Part shown: positions 11,032-20,889 of the stretch, piece after piece
Position numbering within the stretch: position 1 is the stretch's first letter
Layout of the letters: each line of letters opens with the position of its first letter
Source of the DNA: Theionarchaea archaeon
GTDB taxonomy: Archaea; Methanobacteriota_B; Thermococci; Methanofastidiosales; SZ-28-30
Direction: 5' to 3'
Assembly: GCA_018992685.1 (NCBI GenBank)
Contig: JACVGT010000003.1
Location: 156,585 to 220,584, forward strand
Length of the DNA stretch: 64,000 nt
Program-made: the position numbers and the translations under genes
The notes under the pieces: generated by a model
What the model was told of the DNA's origin: nothing
The model's input: only the letters and a program-made list of their open reading frames with translations
Databases searched by the model: none

Positions 11032-11406
11032 TTACTGGTCTGGTTTTTCAATTCGTATGGACTTGATGTTTAGTTCTCTTCCTTCAGTGATCTCTAGGTC
11101 TCTGCTTCCACATTCACATTCAATGACTGGGAAGATGTAATGATCGTCGGGTGTCCTGTCCCATCGGAATTCTCTCCCACATTTCTTACACGTGAGTTTT
11201 GAGGGCTTGGAAGTTATATTGATAAGAGCTCCTTCTGCCAGAGTGTTTTCGATAACGAGTTCCAGGCAGAACTGGAACTGTTCAGGATTCAGAAAGAGGA
11301 GTTCACCGATTTCTATGTTGATTTCATGGATCTTGGTGGCCTGTTCTTCCTGTGCTTTCTTCAGGATGATATCAACCACTGAGGTGGCCATGGATAGTTC
11401 ATGCAT
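11032..11406 (-). CDS. hypA: Hydrogenase nickel incorporation protein HypA
   Basis: MHELSMATSVVDIIL; zinc site CKKCGREF...CECGS. Confidence 0.94.
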   Translation of the reverse strand: MHELSMATSVVDIILKKAQEEQATKIHEINIEIGELLFLNPEQFQFCLELVIENTLAEGALINITSKPSKLTCKKCGREFRWDRTPDDHYIFPVIECECGSRDLEITEGRELNIKSIRIEKPDQ

Positions 11407-11795
11407 TGATGGTACTGTTTGAAGATGGTTAAAAGCGTTTCTGTCTGGAGGGGTGGTAAGAAGAATGTGTTACAGAGTCTACTTAACTTTCCCATCCATC
11501 AGATCATACTCAAAATCGGCACTCCTGAATTAGGCGCTTTTTCACAAAGAAAAGCTCGTTAAGAGCACCTCTTCACGTAGCAGCTAATTTTCTTGTTCTT
11601 CCTTTTGTCACTCAGCTGAGGAATTATGCTTTTGAGTGAAATTGTCACCTTCTTAGCGAGATTTTGTTACATTCCCTATTGATTCAAATTGATGCTTTGA
11701 GCTATCTCGGCCAAGGCCAGAGTCCTTTTTCTCTACTCATACTTCAAATGGGGCATTGAATGCCAGATCACATAAGACGAAAATTATGACCCAAA

Positions 11796-11808
11796 AGTTT
11801 ATAAATAA
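11796..11808 (+). promoter_or_regulatory. Putative TATA box upstream of the 1127-aa membrane protein
   Basis: AAAGTTTATAAAT; leaves about 100 nt of leader. Confidence 0.4.
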
Positions 11809-11928
11809 TGATTCATCTAATCATGCAGGCAAACTTCGGGCCGAGGAGGGATCTAGATCATATTCAGAAAGAAGGTTAGAGAACAGAAGACAGTTCTCCA
11901 GAATGAGGATGAACCTTTTGGAAAGTTC

Positions 11929-14900
11929 ATGAAAGGCTATTTTTCTCTTCGAAACAGCAATATCTTCGTTTTTATGTTGTTGAGTGTAATACCAGCTGCT
12001 CTTTGTCAGTTATTGTACACTAAGCTCAATGTCATACATGTTAAGGGAATCATCTACACGTTTTTCTTCAGATTTAATTATGCATCTTTGGGAATTCCTG
12101 TTGAACAGGATTATCTAGTTCAAGCGTTTGTAGTCCTGTTTTTCCTGAATCTGGGATTAATTGCTATAAAGATAATTGGATGGGGTCTATCAGGTGAGGA
12201 GAAAGATGTTATTGTATCTGATTCTGAAAAGTATTTCTTTCTGGCAATGGTCGCACTGTATGTCCTTATTCTCGTTTTGGCGGGCCCTCCTTTCTTGACT
12301 TGGATCTTCATCCCACTCTTGGTACTCCTTTATATGTTGACTAGAACGTCCAGCAAAGTGGTAATCTTATTCACACTTCTGCTTCTTAATCTTATTCTTT
12401 TCGCCTTCTATTATAGGCATTTTGACTTCAACGTTGTGATTGGAGGCAGACAAGATGGAATTCTGACTTTCATGGCGAAGATAGGTTTTTCCTGGCTCTA
12501 TATTCTGCCCTACAATTTCTTCATATTCTTTCCTCTGGTAATCGCCACCTATTTCTTGGATTTTCGCTATCCTGAGAAGTATATTTCTTCGTTTTTTGAT
12601 GTTGTCTTTCACGAGAACATGGTCGCTGTTTTTGTGGGACTTCTTCTGAATGTGACTCTTTCAGTTATCCCCCTCTTTATTGTGATGATTCAACCAGACA
12701 CTTTCATTGATCCGTCAAGAGGGATAGTAGAAAGGATGATTTTCACCGTTCACAATACTTTTGCTCAGGAGGAAAGTAAGGGCTTAGGGATCTTTGAAAC
12801 AATTGCACTATTACATTTCTGGATAGGTTCATTCACTCTGTGGTTTACACCTTTCTTCGTGAGTTTTGCCCAGCTTGAGACCAAATTCGAAGCGAGTTTT
12901 GATAGAAATCTAAGGGAAACTATTCAGAAAATGAAGGATCACATCGTCATCATTGGATTTGGCAATTTAGGGAGGAAAGTCTGTTCTGACTTGATTGAAA
13001 GAGACGTAGTCTCACGTAAGAACGATACTTTCGAGATATTTACTCCTGATTTGGAAGTAAGAAAGATATGTAGATCACTTCTTGTTGTAGACTCAAAAGA
13101 CCAGCTCTTCGATCGTGTCCACACCGATCCAATACTTCAGAATGTTGGCGTTGCTAGAAGAAGGATAGGAGTTGCAGGGGAAAGAGAAGATATCTTGATT
13201 CCGGCGATTATTGGAGATATAAATAGCGAAACGACTAGAGAAAGTGCTCAATTGAAAAGGTCAAAACTCTTCATATCAGCTCCTTCTGACTATACTGCGA
13301 CATTCATTCTTTCTAAGTTCGCGAACCGCAACAACTTGAGTAGCATAATATCTGTTGAGGATAGCGCTCAAAAGGACTATTTTTCTCCAAAAGTGACTGC
13401 TCATGATACTTTTCTCATTTATCCGGCTTTTCAGGAAGGTGTTTCACTGGGTAGAATTGTCTCTCTTTGCTATTTCAGGATCTTGGAAGAGAAAAAAGAG
13501 TCTGAATCCGGAAGTCTCAACATTGTGATCTGTGGAGATGGGAAACAGATTCACTATATTATGGAGACATTCTGGATGGAAACCGAAAGAACAGGTCTGG
13601 CCAATCAATGGATTTCTAAGACCGCAGAGGATCCAAAATCACCTAAGAGAGAAATATATGATCTCCCAGTGACTATCCTGACAGAAAGTGTCGAACTTGA
13701 AAAGAGGAGCAGGAAGAAGAAAGATCAGGAGGACGAGGCACAGAGAAAGATTGTAGAAATCATTAGACGATCATCCCTTGTTGGAGGGAATGACGCCCAC
13801 ATAAGGGTAGATGTTATCCTTGATTTTCCTGATAGATTAAAGAGGATAGAGGAGATTATTGCTTCAAAAGAGCCGGAAATTATAGTGGTTACTTCAAATA
13901 AGATTCAAGATGTTTCCAGAATATTCCACGAATGGGTAGTAGCCATAGAGAGATATAACTCGTCAAAGGACAGAAGCTATAAGCCAGCCATAATTGTGGG
14001 AGTTCTTGGAAATGAATATGAGGAAGTTCAGGACATTCTACTATACTACGCAAAGATGGAGCCTGAATCAGGTCTAAAATTTCCTATTCAGTTCTTGGAC
14101 GCAGCCGTTAGAGTTTATGATGATTCTACTGAAAAGATCGGGGGTTTGGCACAATCTTTTGCCAGAAAAGGAAACCTCAAGCATGACGACAGAGTTGTCG
14201 GAAAGGTCATGGAACCTTTTGCTCTTTATTGTTGTGTGGAGGATCTTCCCGGGAGTTTGGGAGATGTCCTTGCAAATCTTTCAGGCGTTGAGTTTTCTGA
14301 TGCAATTCTCAATAAAGCAGAAAGTACTCTGTCCATGCATCTTTGTAGGTTTCAGGGTTGTTCTGGTGTTCACAATTATTCATTTTTTGCGAATGCTGAA
14401 TTGCATGATGCGGGTAAAAAGCAGAAAAAAGGAAAAATATTTTGTAGTTTATTTCAGAGCGAGAGTGGAGACCCGGAGAGAAGGAGAAAGACGAAAGAAT
14501 CCATAACAAAGTTGTTGAAGGTTGAGTGCGTGACTGGAGTGTTAGGCACTATGTCTGGATTACTTCGACTCCGGAAAATCTGTTATTGCTGTGATCGCAG
14601 AATAAATTGTTCTATCGCTTCTTACTTACGCAAGATTGAGAATCTGGTGAAGAACAGAGACTATTACATCAATTTAGAGAAGACCAGAAAACTACCTGAG
14701 GGAACTGTGAAGAAAGAACTTGAAAGGTTCTTTGTGAATCCAGATTTCCACTGTTCCGAGATAAACAAAGAGAAGTATCTGGAATTGCCAAGAGCCACGA
14801 TATTGGTCTGTTGTAGACATTCAAAAGTCACAGGCTCACTTTCAACTGCGATCAACAATCTGCTCCTAAAGAAAGTAGAAAGGACAATCCAAGATGGGAA

Positions 14901-15312
14901 TGATGTTGCAGACATTACCTACTTAAGATCCTATGAATGCTATAATCCTTCTCTGACTCACATAGAATTTTACGGAAACTGGATTAGTGTGAAGAACGAA
15001 GAAAGGGACACCATCCTCAAGAGCGATGGAGTTATCGATTCTGTCTTCCTCAATGTTGTCACAAGAAAGGAGGAGTGGTCTCACTATGCAAGAACACTTT
15101 GCCAATCATTGAACAAAATCTACAACAACGAGTCATACGAACTTTGGACAGATAGTGCAGATTCTCCAAATATATTTGCTGTAATCCGCAAAGCATTCAT
15201 AGAAGGAAGATGTTCCGATGATCAAAGCCCAGGGAAAGCACGTCTTAAGTGTAAAAAGCAGAAATGTATAGTCCATGACAAAATGAGACTGCTAGAGGAC
15301 AGATTGGAATGA
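11929..15312 (+). CDS. Large membrane protein with Rossmann/RCK (TrkA-N-like) cytoplasmic region
   Basis: Multiple N-terminal TM segments, then HIVIIGFGNLGRKVCSDLIERDV nucleotide-binding motif and a second NIVICGDGKQIHYIMETF Rossmann-like motif. Confidence 0.75.
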   Translation: MKGYFSLRNSNIFVFMLLSVIPAALCQLLYTKLNVIHVKGIIYTFFFRFNYASLGIPVEQDYLVQAFVVLFFLNLGLIAIKIIGWGLSGEEKDVIVSDSEKYFFLAMVALYVLILVLAGPPFLTWIFIPLLVLLYMLTRTSSKVVILFTLLLLNLILFAFYYRHFDFNVVIGGRQDGILTFMAKIGFSWLYILPYNFFIFFPLVIATYFLDFRYPEKYISSFFDVVFHENMVAVFVGLLLNVTLSVIPLFIVMIQPDTFIDPSRGIVERMIFTVHNTFAQEESKGLGIFETIALLHFWIGSFTLWFTPFFVSFAQLETKFEASFDRNLRETIQKMKDHIVIIGFGNLGRKVCSDLIERDVVSRKNDTFEIFTPDLEVRKICRSLLVVDSKDQLFDRVHTDPILQNVGVARRRIGVAGEREDILIPAIIGDINSETTRESAQLKRSKLFISAPSDYTATFILSKFANRNNLSSIISVEDSAQKDYFSPKVTAHDTFLIYPAFQEGVSLGRIVSLCYFRILEEKKESESGSLNIVICGDGKQIHYIMETFWMETERTGLANQWISKTAEDPKSPKREIYDLPVTILTESVELEKRSRKKKDQEDEAQRKIVEIIRRSSLVGGNDAHIRVDVILDFPDRLKRIEEIIASKEPEIIVVTSNKIQDVSRIFHEWVVAIERYNSSKDRSYKPAIIVGVLGNEYEEVQDILLYYAKMEPESGLKFPIQFLDAAVRVYDDSTEKIGGLAQSFARKGNLKHDDRVVGKVMEPFALYCCVEDLPGSLGDVLANLSGVEFSDAILNKAESTLSMHLCRFQGCSGVHNYSFFANAELHDAGKKQKKGKIFCSLFQSESGDPERRRKTKESITKLLKVECVTGVLGTMSGLLRLRKICYCCDRRINCSIASYLRKIENLVKNRDYYINLEKTRKLPEGTVKKELERFFVNPDFHCSEINKEKYLELPRATILVCCRHSKVTGSLSTAINNLLLKKVERTIQDGNDVADITYLRSYECYNPSLTHIEFYGNWISVKNEERDTILKSDGVIDSVFLNVVTRKEEWSHYARTLCQSLNKIYNNESYELWTDSADSPNIFAVIRKAFIEGRCSDDQSPGKARLKCKKQKCIVHDKMRLLEDRLE

Positions 15313-15331
15313 ATGTCCCAAGAAGTCTTGG

Positions 15332-15646
15332 CTATAGACAGTTTTGCTCAATGAACTCCTGCAACTCTCTTTTTGACTTGACGGCAACCTCTCGAATAAA
15401 AGGTTCCCCATTCTTGAAGATTATGAAAGTGGGGAGTCCTGAAATATCATACTTCTGAGCAGTATATTTGTTCCTATCTACATTTAATTTGCAGATCTTT
15501 ACTTTTCCTTTGTATTCTTGTTCCAGTTCCTTCAACATATCCTCAATTGCCTTGCAGGGTAGACACCATGAAGCCCAGAAATCCACCAGTACAGGTGTAT
15601 CACATTCCAAGACCTCCTTCTCAAACATCCTGTCAGTAATCTCCAT
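15332..15646 (-). CDS. Thioredoxin
   Basis: PVLVDFWASWCLPCKAIEDML active site; GLPTFIIFKNGE. Confidence 0.95.
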   Translation of the reverse strand: MEITDRMFEKEVLECDTPVLVDFWASWCLPCKAIEDMLKELEQEYKGKVKICKLNVDRNKYTAQKYDISGLPTFIIFKNGEPFIREVAVKSKRELQEFIEQNCL

Positions 15647-15654
15647 CTATCCAC

Positions 15655-17163
15655 CTACCTGTCCAGTACAGGTCTATACCCCGTATCTTCCCTCGTCCCA
15701 GGCTCATACACTTCAAGAATGTCAGATTCCTTCTTGAACCCATCCCACCTCGTTCTTGGCATCACCAGGTGTACCTTCTCCTCAATCCTTTTCTTAATCT
15801 CCGGGCGTATCAAGAGCTCCACCATCCTCGAAATCTCCTTTTCCAGTGGTACCTCCGGTTCAAACCCAAACGTGTGAGGAAGTTTCTTCGACACTACCTC
15901 CAATGGGTGTTTATCTGCCTCCACTCTCGGATTCTCCACCTTCTGTATCCTCACATCCAGCCCCGCTTTCCTCCCTGCCTCAGCCACCGTCTCTGCCAGT
16001 ACACTCAATTTACATAACCCTGAAACCTGGTTCACCACATCATACTGTCCTGGCTCAGGGGGCGATACAATCAGCCGCACCATGCACTCCATAGCATCCT
16101 CCAGAGCAATGAACCCTCGAATCTGTTCCCCTGTTCCATAGATCGTCAACGGCATCCCCACGACGACCTGGGCCACAAACCGATTCACCACAGTCCCGAA
16201 CCATTCATCCACATCCAATCTCGTGCGCAGCCTCGAATCCTCTGCTACTTCATCCGTGTGGACCCCATAGATCACTCCCTGCATCACATCATACGACCTC
16301 AGCCACCAGTACTTACAAGCTTCATACACATTAAACGTATCCTGCACTTTACTCACATGATAAAATGATAGTGGGTCCCGGGGTGTCAACTCACCCCCCA
16401 GGCTCCATTCCCTGTTGTCCCATTTCATGACTGCATCTGCAGGAAAAATCCCCTCAAATAATGGTCTGCCCGTCAGAGGGCTCCCGTACTCGCCCATGGT
16501 ACCCAGCTTTATTAAACACGTTTCCGGGACGACCTCTTTGATCAGAAACAACAGCCCAAGAGTCCCCAGAACATTGTTCTCCTGCACACGTACTGCATGG
16601 TTGCAGTCCACCATACTGTATGGTGCAGACGGTATTTCCGCATAGTGGACAATTGCTTCTGGCTTGACCTCTTCAATGAACTCTTTCATTTTTGCCCTAT
16701 CCAGAATGTCAGCCCTTCTAAAATTAATATTGACACCCAGGACTTCTCTGGCCACATGCAATCTCTCTGTCATTCGTTCAATTGGAACAATAGTATGTGC
16801 ACCCTTTTCCATGACACAATCCCTGCGCAGAAAATTGTCCACCCCGCTGACCTTGAACCCCAGTCTCCCCAGCTTTAGCGCCAGGGTCCATCCCAGATAC
16901 CCATCAATGCCCAGGATCATGACTCGCATATTCTTCAACATCAGCCCGTATTGGAAAGGAACCCATTCCGGGCACTCCTCAAAGGTAATGGAGGGTTCAA
17001 AATGGCCCAGTTCTGGTCTCCGGCCACACTCAATGACAATCATTCCTTCTTCAACACTTTTGATATTTTCCATGGACTGTCCACATGCCCTGAAATCTAC
17101 ATTTCCTTTGAAGATGGCTGCAGGACAGTTCCAGCAGGTTTTTTCAGCATTATGAGCTTTCAT
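15655..17163 (-). CDS. NAD-dependent epimerase/dehydratase, SQD1-like, with Cys-rich N-terminal extension
   Basis: Rossmann MILGIDGYLGWTLALKLGRLGFKVSGVDNFLRR; IVHYAEIPSAPYSM, KLGTMGEYG; N-terminal CWNCPAAIF...ACGQ...ECGRR...ECPEW. Confidence 0.85.
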   Translation of the reverse strand: MKAHNAEKTCWNCPAAIFKGNVDFRACGQSMENIKSVEEGMIVIECGRRPELGHFEPSITFEECPEWVPFQYGLMLKNMRVMILGIDGYLGWTLALKLGRLGFKVSGVDNFLRRDCVMEKGAHTIVPIERMTERLHVAREVLGVNINFRRADILDRAKMKEFIEEVKPEAIVHYAEIPSAPYSMVDCNHAVRVQENNVLGTLGLLFLIKEVVPETCLIKLGTMGEYGSPLTGRPLFEGIFPADAVMKWDNREWSLGGELTPRDPLSFYHVSKVQDTFNVYEACKYWWLRSYDVMQGVIYGVHTDEVAEDSRLRTRLDVDEWFGTVVNRFVAQVVVGMPLTIYGTGEQIRGFIALEDAMECMVRLIVSPPEPGQYDVVNQVSGLCKLSVLAETVAEAGRKAGLDVRIQKVENPRVEADKHPLEVVSKKLPHTFGFEPEVPLEKEISRMVELLIRPEIKKRIEEKVHLVMPRTRWDGFKKESDILEVYEPGTREDTGYRPVLDR

Positions 17164-18427
17164 TGTACCACCCTAAACATTCAGTGAGTATGGGGACTAC
17201 GTTCTCTACGGTGGGACTCTCAACAGGAGTGCAGTCCCCCCGAACGAAAACAAAAGCATCCTCCTGAGTGTGTTTTCCAGGCAGGATATCTCTGTCAAGT
17301 GGCGCCCCGGATAGAATGCCCCCCTTTAGATTGACACCTCGGGCAGGCATGAGCACCAGATCAGGCCCTGCCTCCGTGTAGGGGCCATGATATATTTGGG
17401 GATTCTCATGGATGCAGGATATGGCTTTCTGCCCATTGATTTCCAGGGATTTTAATGTATAACACAATTCTGAAATCACTGCCTCTTCTTCTCCAGGTTC
17501 CACATACCCACGTGGGTACTTTCCCTTCTTGTTGATGTAAATCCTTCCGGGGTCCAAGGCAAAGGCCCTACTACCTTCCTGAATATTGTTGTACCCCTTT
17601 CTGGGGTCTTTTTCACTGCGCAGGAATCCTGCTTCTTCCAGGATACAGTTGACATTCAGGTTATACTGTGTCTGCTCCATCCCGTGATCGGACAAGATGA
17701 TAAGTGCATCATCAGGATTTAATTTCTCCCCGAATTCCCTGAGAGCTTCATCAATGCGAGAGAAAAACTGAAGAAACTGCCCGCGATATTTGTGTGATTC
17801 ATCCTCATAGGCATCCCATAAAAAGTGGCCAAGCCTATCGCTCCCTGTAAATACTACCATGAACACATCCCACTTGATCCTTTCCCACAGATAGTGTGAG
17901 AAGGCTACTCGTGATTCTAATGCCTCAAATAATTCTTTGAAGAGAATCATTGGGAATTTCCGCGCCTTCTTAGTATCTATGTCGACCGTATAGTTGAATT
18001 CATTCAAAACCTCCAGAAGATTGCTGGGATAAACGGCACGTTCCAGATCCGGGGAAATGAATCCAGAAACGAGGACCCCGTTGAGAGAAGACGCAGGGTA
18101 TGTGGAAGGGACGTTGATGATGCAAAATTCTCCCTGCTTCTGCCAGAAAGGGCTAGCCTTCAGCCTTTTAGAGTTGGGAAAAGAGAGGGTATATGTGGAG
18201 GGAAAGAGCTCTGTGAATCCGTACACACTGTGTTCTCCTGGGTTTTTGCCGGTAATGATGGAGCTCCACGAGACGGATGATACTTCAGGAATTGAAGATG
18301 TCATCTGAGTGAATGCGCCTGTTTCCCGAAGCTCGCCGAAGTAGGGCATGACACCTTGCTGTGATAGTTCGTCCATGAGTCTGAAAGGAACACCATCGAT
18401 TCCTATGATGACAGCTCTCTTGTTCAT
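17150..18427 (-). CDS. Alkaline phosphatase / type I phosphodiesterase family protein
   Basis: IIGIDGVPFRLMDEL; SVSWSSIITGKNPGEH nucleophile motif; ILSDHGMEQ. Confidence 0.92.
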   Translation of the reverse strand: MNKRAVIIGIDGVPFRLMDELSQQGVMPYFGELRETGAFTQMTSSIPEVSSVSWSSIITGKNPGEHSVYGFTELFPSTYTLSFPNSKRLKASPFWQKQGEFCIINVPSTYPASSLNGVLVSGFISPDLERAVYPSNLLEVLNEFNYTVDIDTKKARKFPMILFKELFEALESRVAFSHYLWERIKWDVFMVVFTGSDRLGHFLWDAYEDESHKYRGQFLQFFSRIDEALREFGEKLNPDDALIILSDHGMEQTQYNLNVNCILEEAGFLRSEKDPRKGYNNIQEGSRAFALDPGRIYINKKGKYPRGYVEPGEEEAVISELCYTLKSLEINGQKAISCIHENPQIYHGPYTEAGPDLVLMPARGVNLKGGILSGAPLDRDILPGKHTQEDAFVFVRGDCTPVESPTVENVVPILTECLGWYNESS

Positions 18428-18474
18428 TCACTTTTCTTATGCGTACACCTTTAAAAGGTTTACTACAAAATGGA

Positions 18475-18650
18475 GTAACTCCTGAGTGAGGGAGTTATTG
18501 TCTTTCGTAGTATCAAGTGGAAGAGGGCCACAGGTTACGGAGGCCTCCACACTCAGGAGGAATGGGGTCACAGTCCGACGATGCGAGCCTCCCCGGGTTG
18601 ACACGCTCGATACTTTTGAACCCCCTTCATGATCCTTGTCTTCCCACTCT
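18475..18650. ncRNA. Candidate structured RNA (unassigned)
   Basis: GC-rich segment in an intergenic region; 10-bp inverted repeat CTCCTGAGTG/CACTCAGGAG, GGAGGCCTCC palindrome, GTATC/GATAC and CGAGC/GCTCG pairings. Confidence 0.3.
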
Positions 18651-18821
18651 TTTTATCGTTGATGGGTTGTCTGGGATAACCATGATTGAGACATCTCAGA
18701 CGTGATCTCTTTCTTTTGTGACTGCTGCAGAGAACATACTCTTGGAGGTACGTAGTCGTATTTTTCCGCCGCTCTTGGGCAAGCCTTAATACAGGCACGG
18801 AATGGTAGCACCGGGGGAATT

Positions 18822-19505
18822 ATCATTCCAATTAAAGACCTACCCAAGTCAGAACGACCCCGTGAGCGGCTGGCTCAACTGGGAGGTGACAGCCTTTCTC
18901 TCCAGGAACTTCTGGCCGTTGTGCTGGGAACAGGTACCAGAAATGGACAGAATGCAGTAGAGGTAGCTTCGCAGCTTTTGAAGGTATTTGATGGTAACTT
19001 AGGCTCTCTTTTTTCTGCCTCTGTTGAAGAACTTTCTGTAGTAGAAGGGATAGGGTTTGCCAAAGCCTGCAAAATAAAGGCAGTGTTTGAATTGGGAAAA
19101 CGGATTATCTCCTATTGCAGGGAAGAACGCCCACACATTCAGTCCTCAATAGATGTTGTGAGTCTAGTGCTCCCCCACATGACATATCTAACGAGAGAAG
19201 AATTCAGGGTTATCCTCCTGGATTCCAAGAACAGGGTGATTGCTCATGAAATCGTGTCCGTGGGTTCACTGGACATGACGGTGGTCCATCCCAGAGAGGT
19301 CTTTCGTCCAGCAGTTTCTCATGCAGCAGCTTCCATCATTCTGGTACACAACCACCCTTCAGGTGATCCGACGCCTTCTCAACACGATATCCTGCTCACT
19401 CAGGATCTGTGCACCTGTGGGAAAATCCTGGACATAGAAGTCGTGGACCACATCATTGTTGGACGCCCCGACTATGTCAGTTTGAAGTACCGGGATCTCA
19501 TGTAG
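18822..19505 (+). CDS. radC: RadC family (JAB/MPN domain) protein; 5' extent uncertain
   Basis: Conserved N-terminus IPIKDLPKSERPRERLAQLGGDSLSLQELLAVVLGTGTRN lies upstream of the GTG used by the ORF call; HNHPSGDPTPSQHD catalytic motif. Confidence 0.85.
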   Translation: MIPIKDLPKSERPRERLAQLGGDSLSLQELLAVVLGTGTRNGQNAVEVASQLLKVFDGNLGSLFSASVEELSVVEGIGFAKACKIKAVFELGKRIISYCREERPHIQSSIDVVSLVLPHMTYLTREEFRVILLDSKNRVIAHEIVSVGSLDMTVVHPREVFRPAVSHAAASIILVHNHPSGDPTPSQHDILLTQDLCTCGKILDIEVVDHIIVGRPDYVSLKYRDLM

Positions 19506-19695
19506 GGTCAACTCAACCACGAATGGATAACTAGTTCAGCCCTTTGTACACGCTGTGGAGACATAGATGGTCAAGAGTTACTTCTTCCAGAAAGGGAGTG
19601 CTGTCCTTCCCGGACTGTTTATGCTGTCTTCAAGAGATATGACACTGCAACGCATCGGAATCCAAGGAAAGCTTTTTTAATGGGGAGATTAGGGT

Positions 19696-20373
19696 GTGAC
19701 GATGACCCACGATCTGGAAGAGATGTTCAAGCATTTACATACAGGAGAGAGTATACAGACTGAGTTCTATCCATATGCTGGAATACGACATTCAATTCGC
19801 AAGAGAAAGGGAAAAATCCTAATCAGAATCAGTGATACTTTCTCGGAGGCTCCACAGGATGTCCTACTGGCTCTGGGGAGGATTCTACTGGCAAAATTGA
19901 ATAAGAGTCACGTTTCGAAGAAGGATCGGACTGTGTACAATCAATATGTGGCAAGTGAGGAGCTGCAGGACAGGGCGACTGCCATCCTTTCAAACCGTAA
20001 AAGAGCAGTACGCATTATGAAAGGGAACCATAGAAGTCTGGCAGACAGCTTTCAGCGGGTTAATGCAGCATACTTTGGCGGATCTATGGAGAAGCCTACC
20101 TTAACCTGGGGGATAAAGAGAGCCCACCGCACTCTGGGGAGGTATGACCTGCAGAGAGACATCGTGTTTCTCTCCCCCGTTCTTGATTCATATGAGGTGC
20201 CTGAAGAATTCCTGGATTTCATTATGTATCATGAACTATTGCACAAGAAACACGGCCTTCGGGAAAAAGGAGGGAGGATCTGGGCTCATACGCGACAGTT
20301 CAGAAACGATGAAAAGAGATTTTATAACTATGAGCAAATGAAGAAGATAATGAGTCAGATAGCGAAAACGTAG
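19696..20373 (+). CDS. SprT-like / zinc metalloprotease-like protein
   Basis: HELLHKKHG zinc-binding motif in a C-terminal domain (FIMYHELLHKKHGLREKGGRIWAHTRQFRNDEKRF). Confidence 0.75.
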   Translation: MTMTHDLEEMFKHLHTGESIQTEFYPYAGIRHSIRKRKGKILIRISDTFSEAPQDVLLALGRILLAKLNKSHVSKKDRTVYNQYVASEELQDRATAILSNRKRAVRIMKGNHRSLADSFQRVNAAYFGGSMEKPTLTWGIKRAHRTLGRYDLQRDIVFLSPVLDSYEVPEEFLDFIMYHELLHKKHGLREKGGRIWAHTRQFRNDEKRFYNYEQMKKIMSQIAKT

Positions 20374-20384
20374 CCCTGAGAGCT

Positions 20385-20725
20385 GGAAAACGGGGCTGAG
20401 GGTAGAGGAAGGAACGACGCGCTCGATGATGGGGGCTTCCTCCTGTACTTACAGTACAGCCTTTCTCCCCCCCGCTACCCCTCAAGCATCCGACGTTCCT
20501 ACTACCGCTGCTTCCTTCCGGACCTGACGGGATTCACAAGATAAGGAAGATTGATCCACCTTCCTCCGAAAGGGACCTCTTCTTCCGCAGATCAAGAGGG
20601 ACGAGAGTTCATAGTCGGGACAGCACGCAGTTGCAGAATTCCGCCGTCGCTCATCGAGCTTCGGCCCCTGCTTAAAGACCATTCAGGTTACAGGAACGGC
20701 CTACCTTCCCGGCCTAGTCATATCT
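20385..20725 (-). ncRNA. Archaeal signal recognition particle (7S) RNA, approximate ends
   Basis: Minus strand contains GTCAGGTCCGGAAGGAAGCAGC (helix 8 core) and 5' GTTCCTGTAACC; distal GCTCGATGA/TCATCGAGC and GGGGC/GCCCC pairings. Confidence 0.9.
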
Positions 20726-20889
20726 TCTATCCTCTTTGACTTATAAAGGTTATCGAACCGGCAGTGATTTGCAGCTGACAGATGGCCATCATCTACGATT
20801 CCTGTTTCTTGAGGCTGAAAGTGGACTTTAGCCATTTGGCTGCAGAATTGCTTCAAGTATGCTTATAAACCAGGAGGAAACTGTATGTC

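Noticed and set aside
20300-20739. Three short ORFs on both strands
   Set aside because: Lie over the SRP RNA; the RNA signature is decisive.
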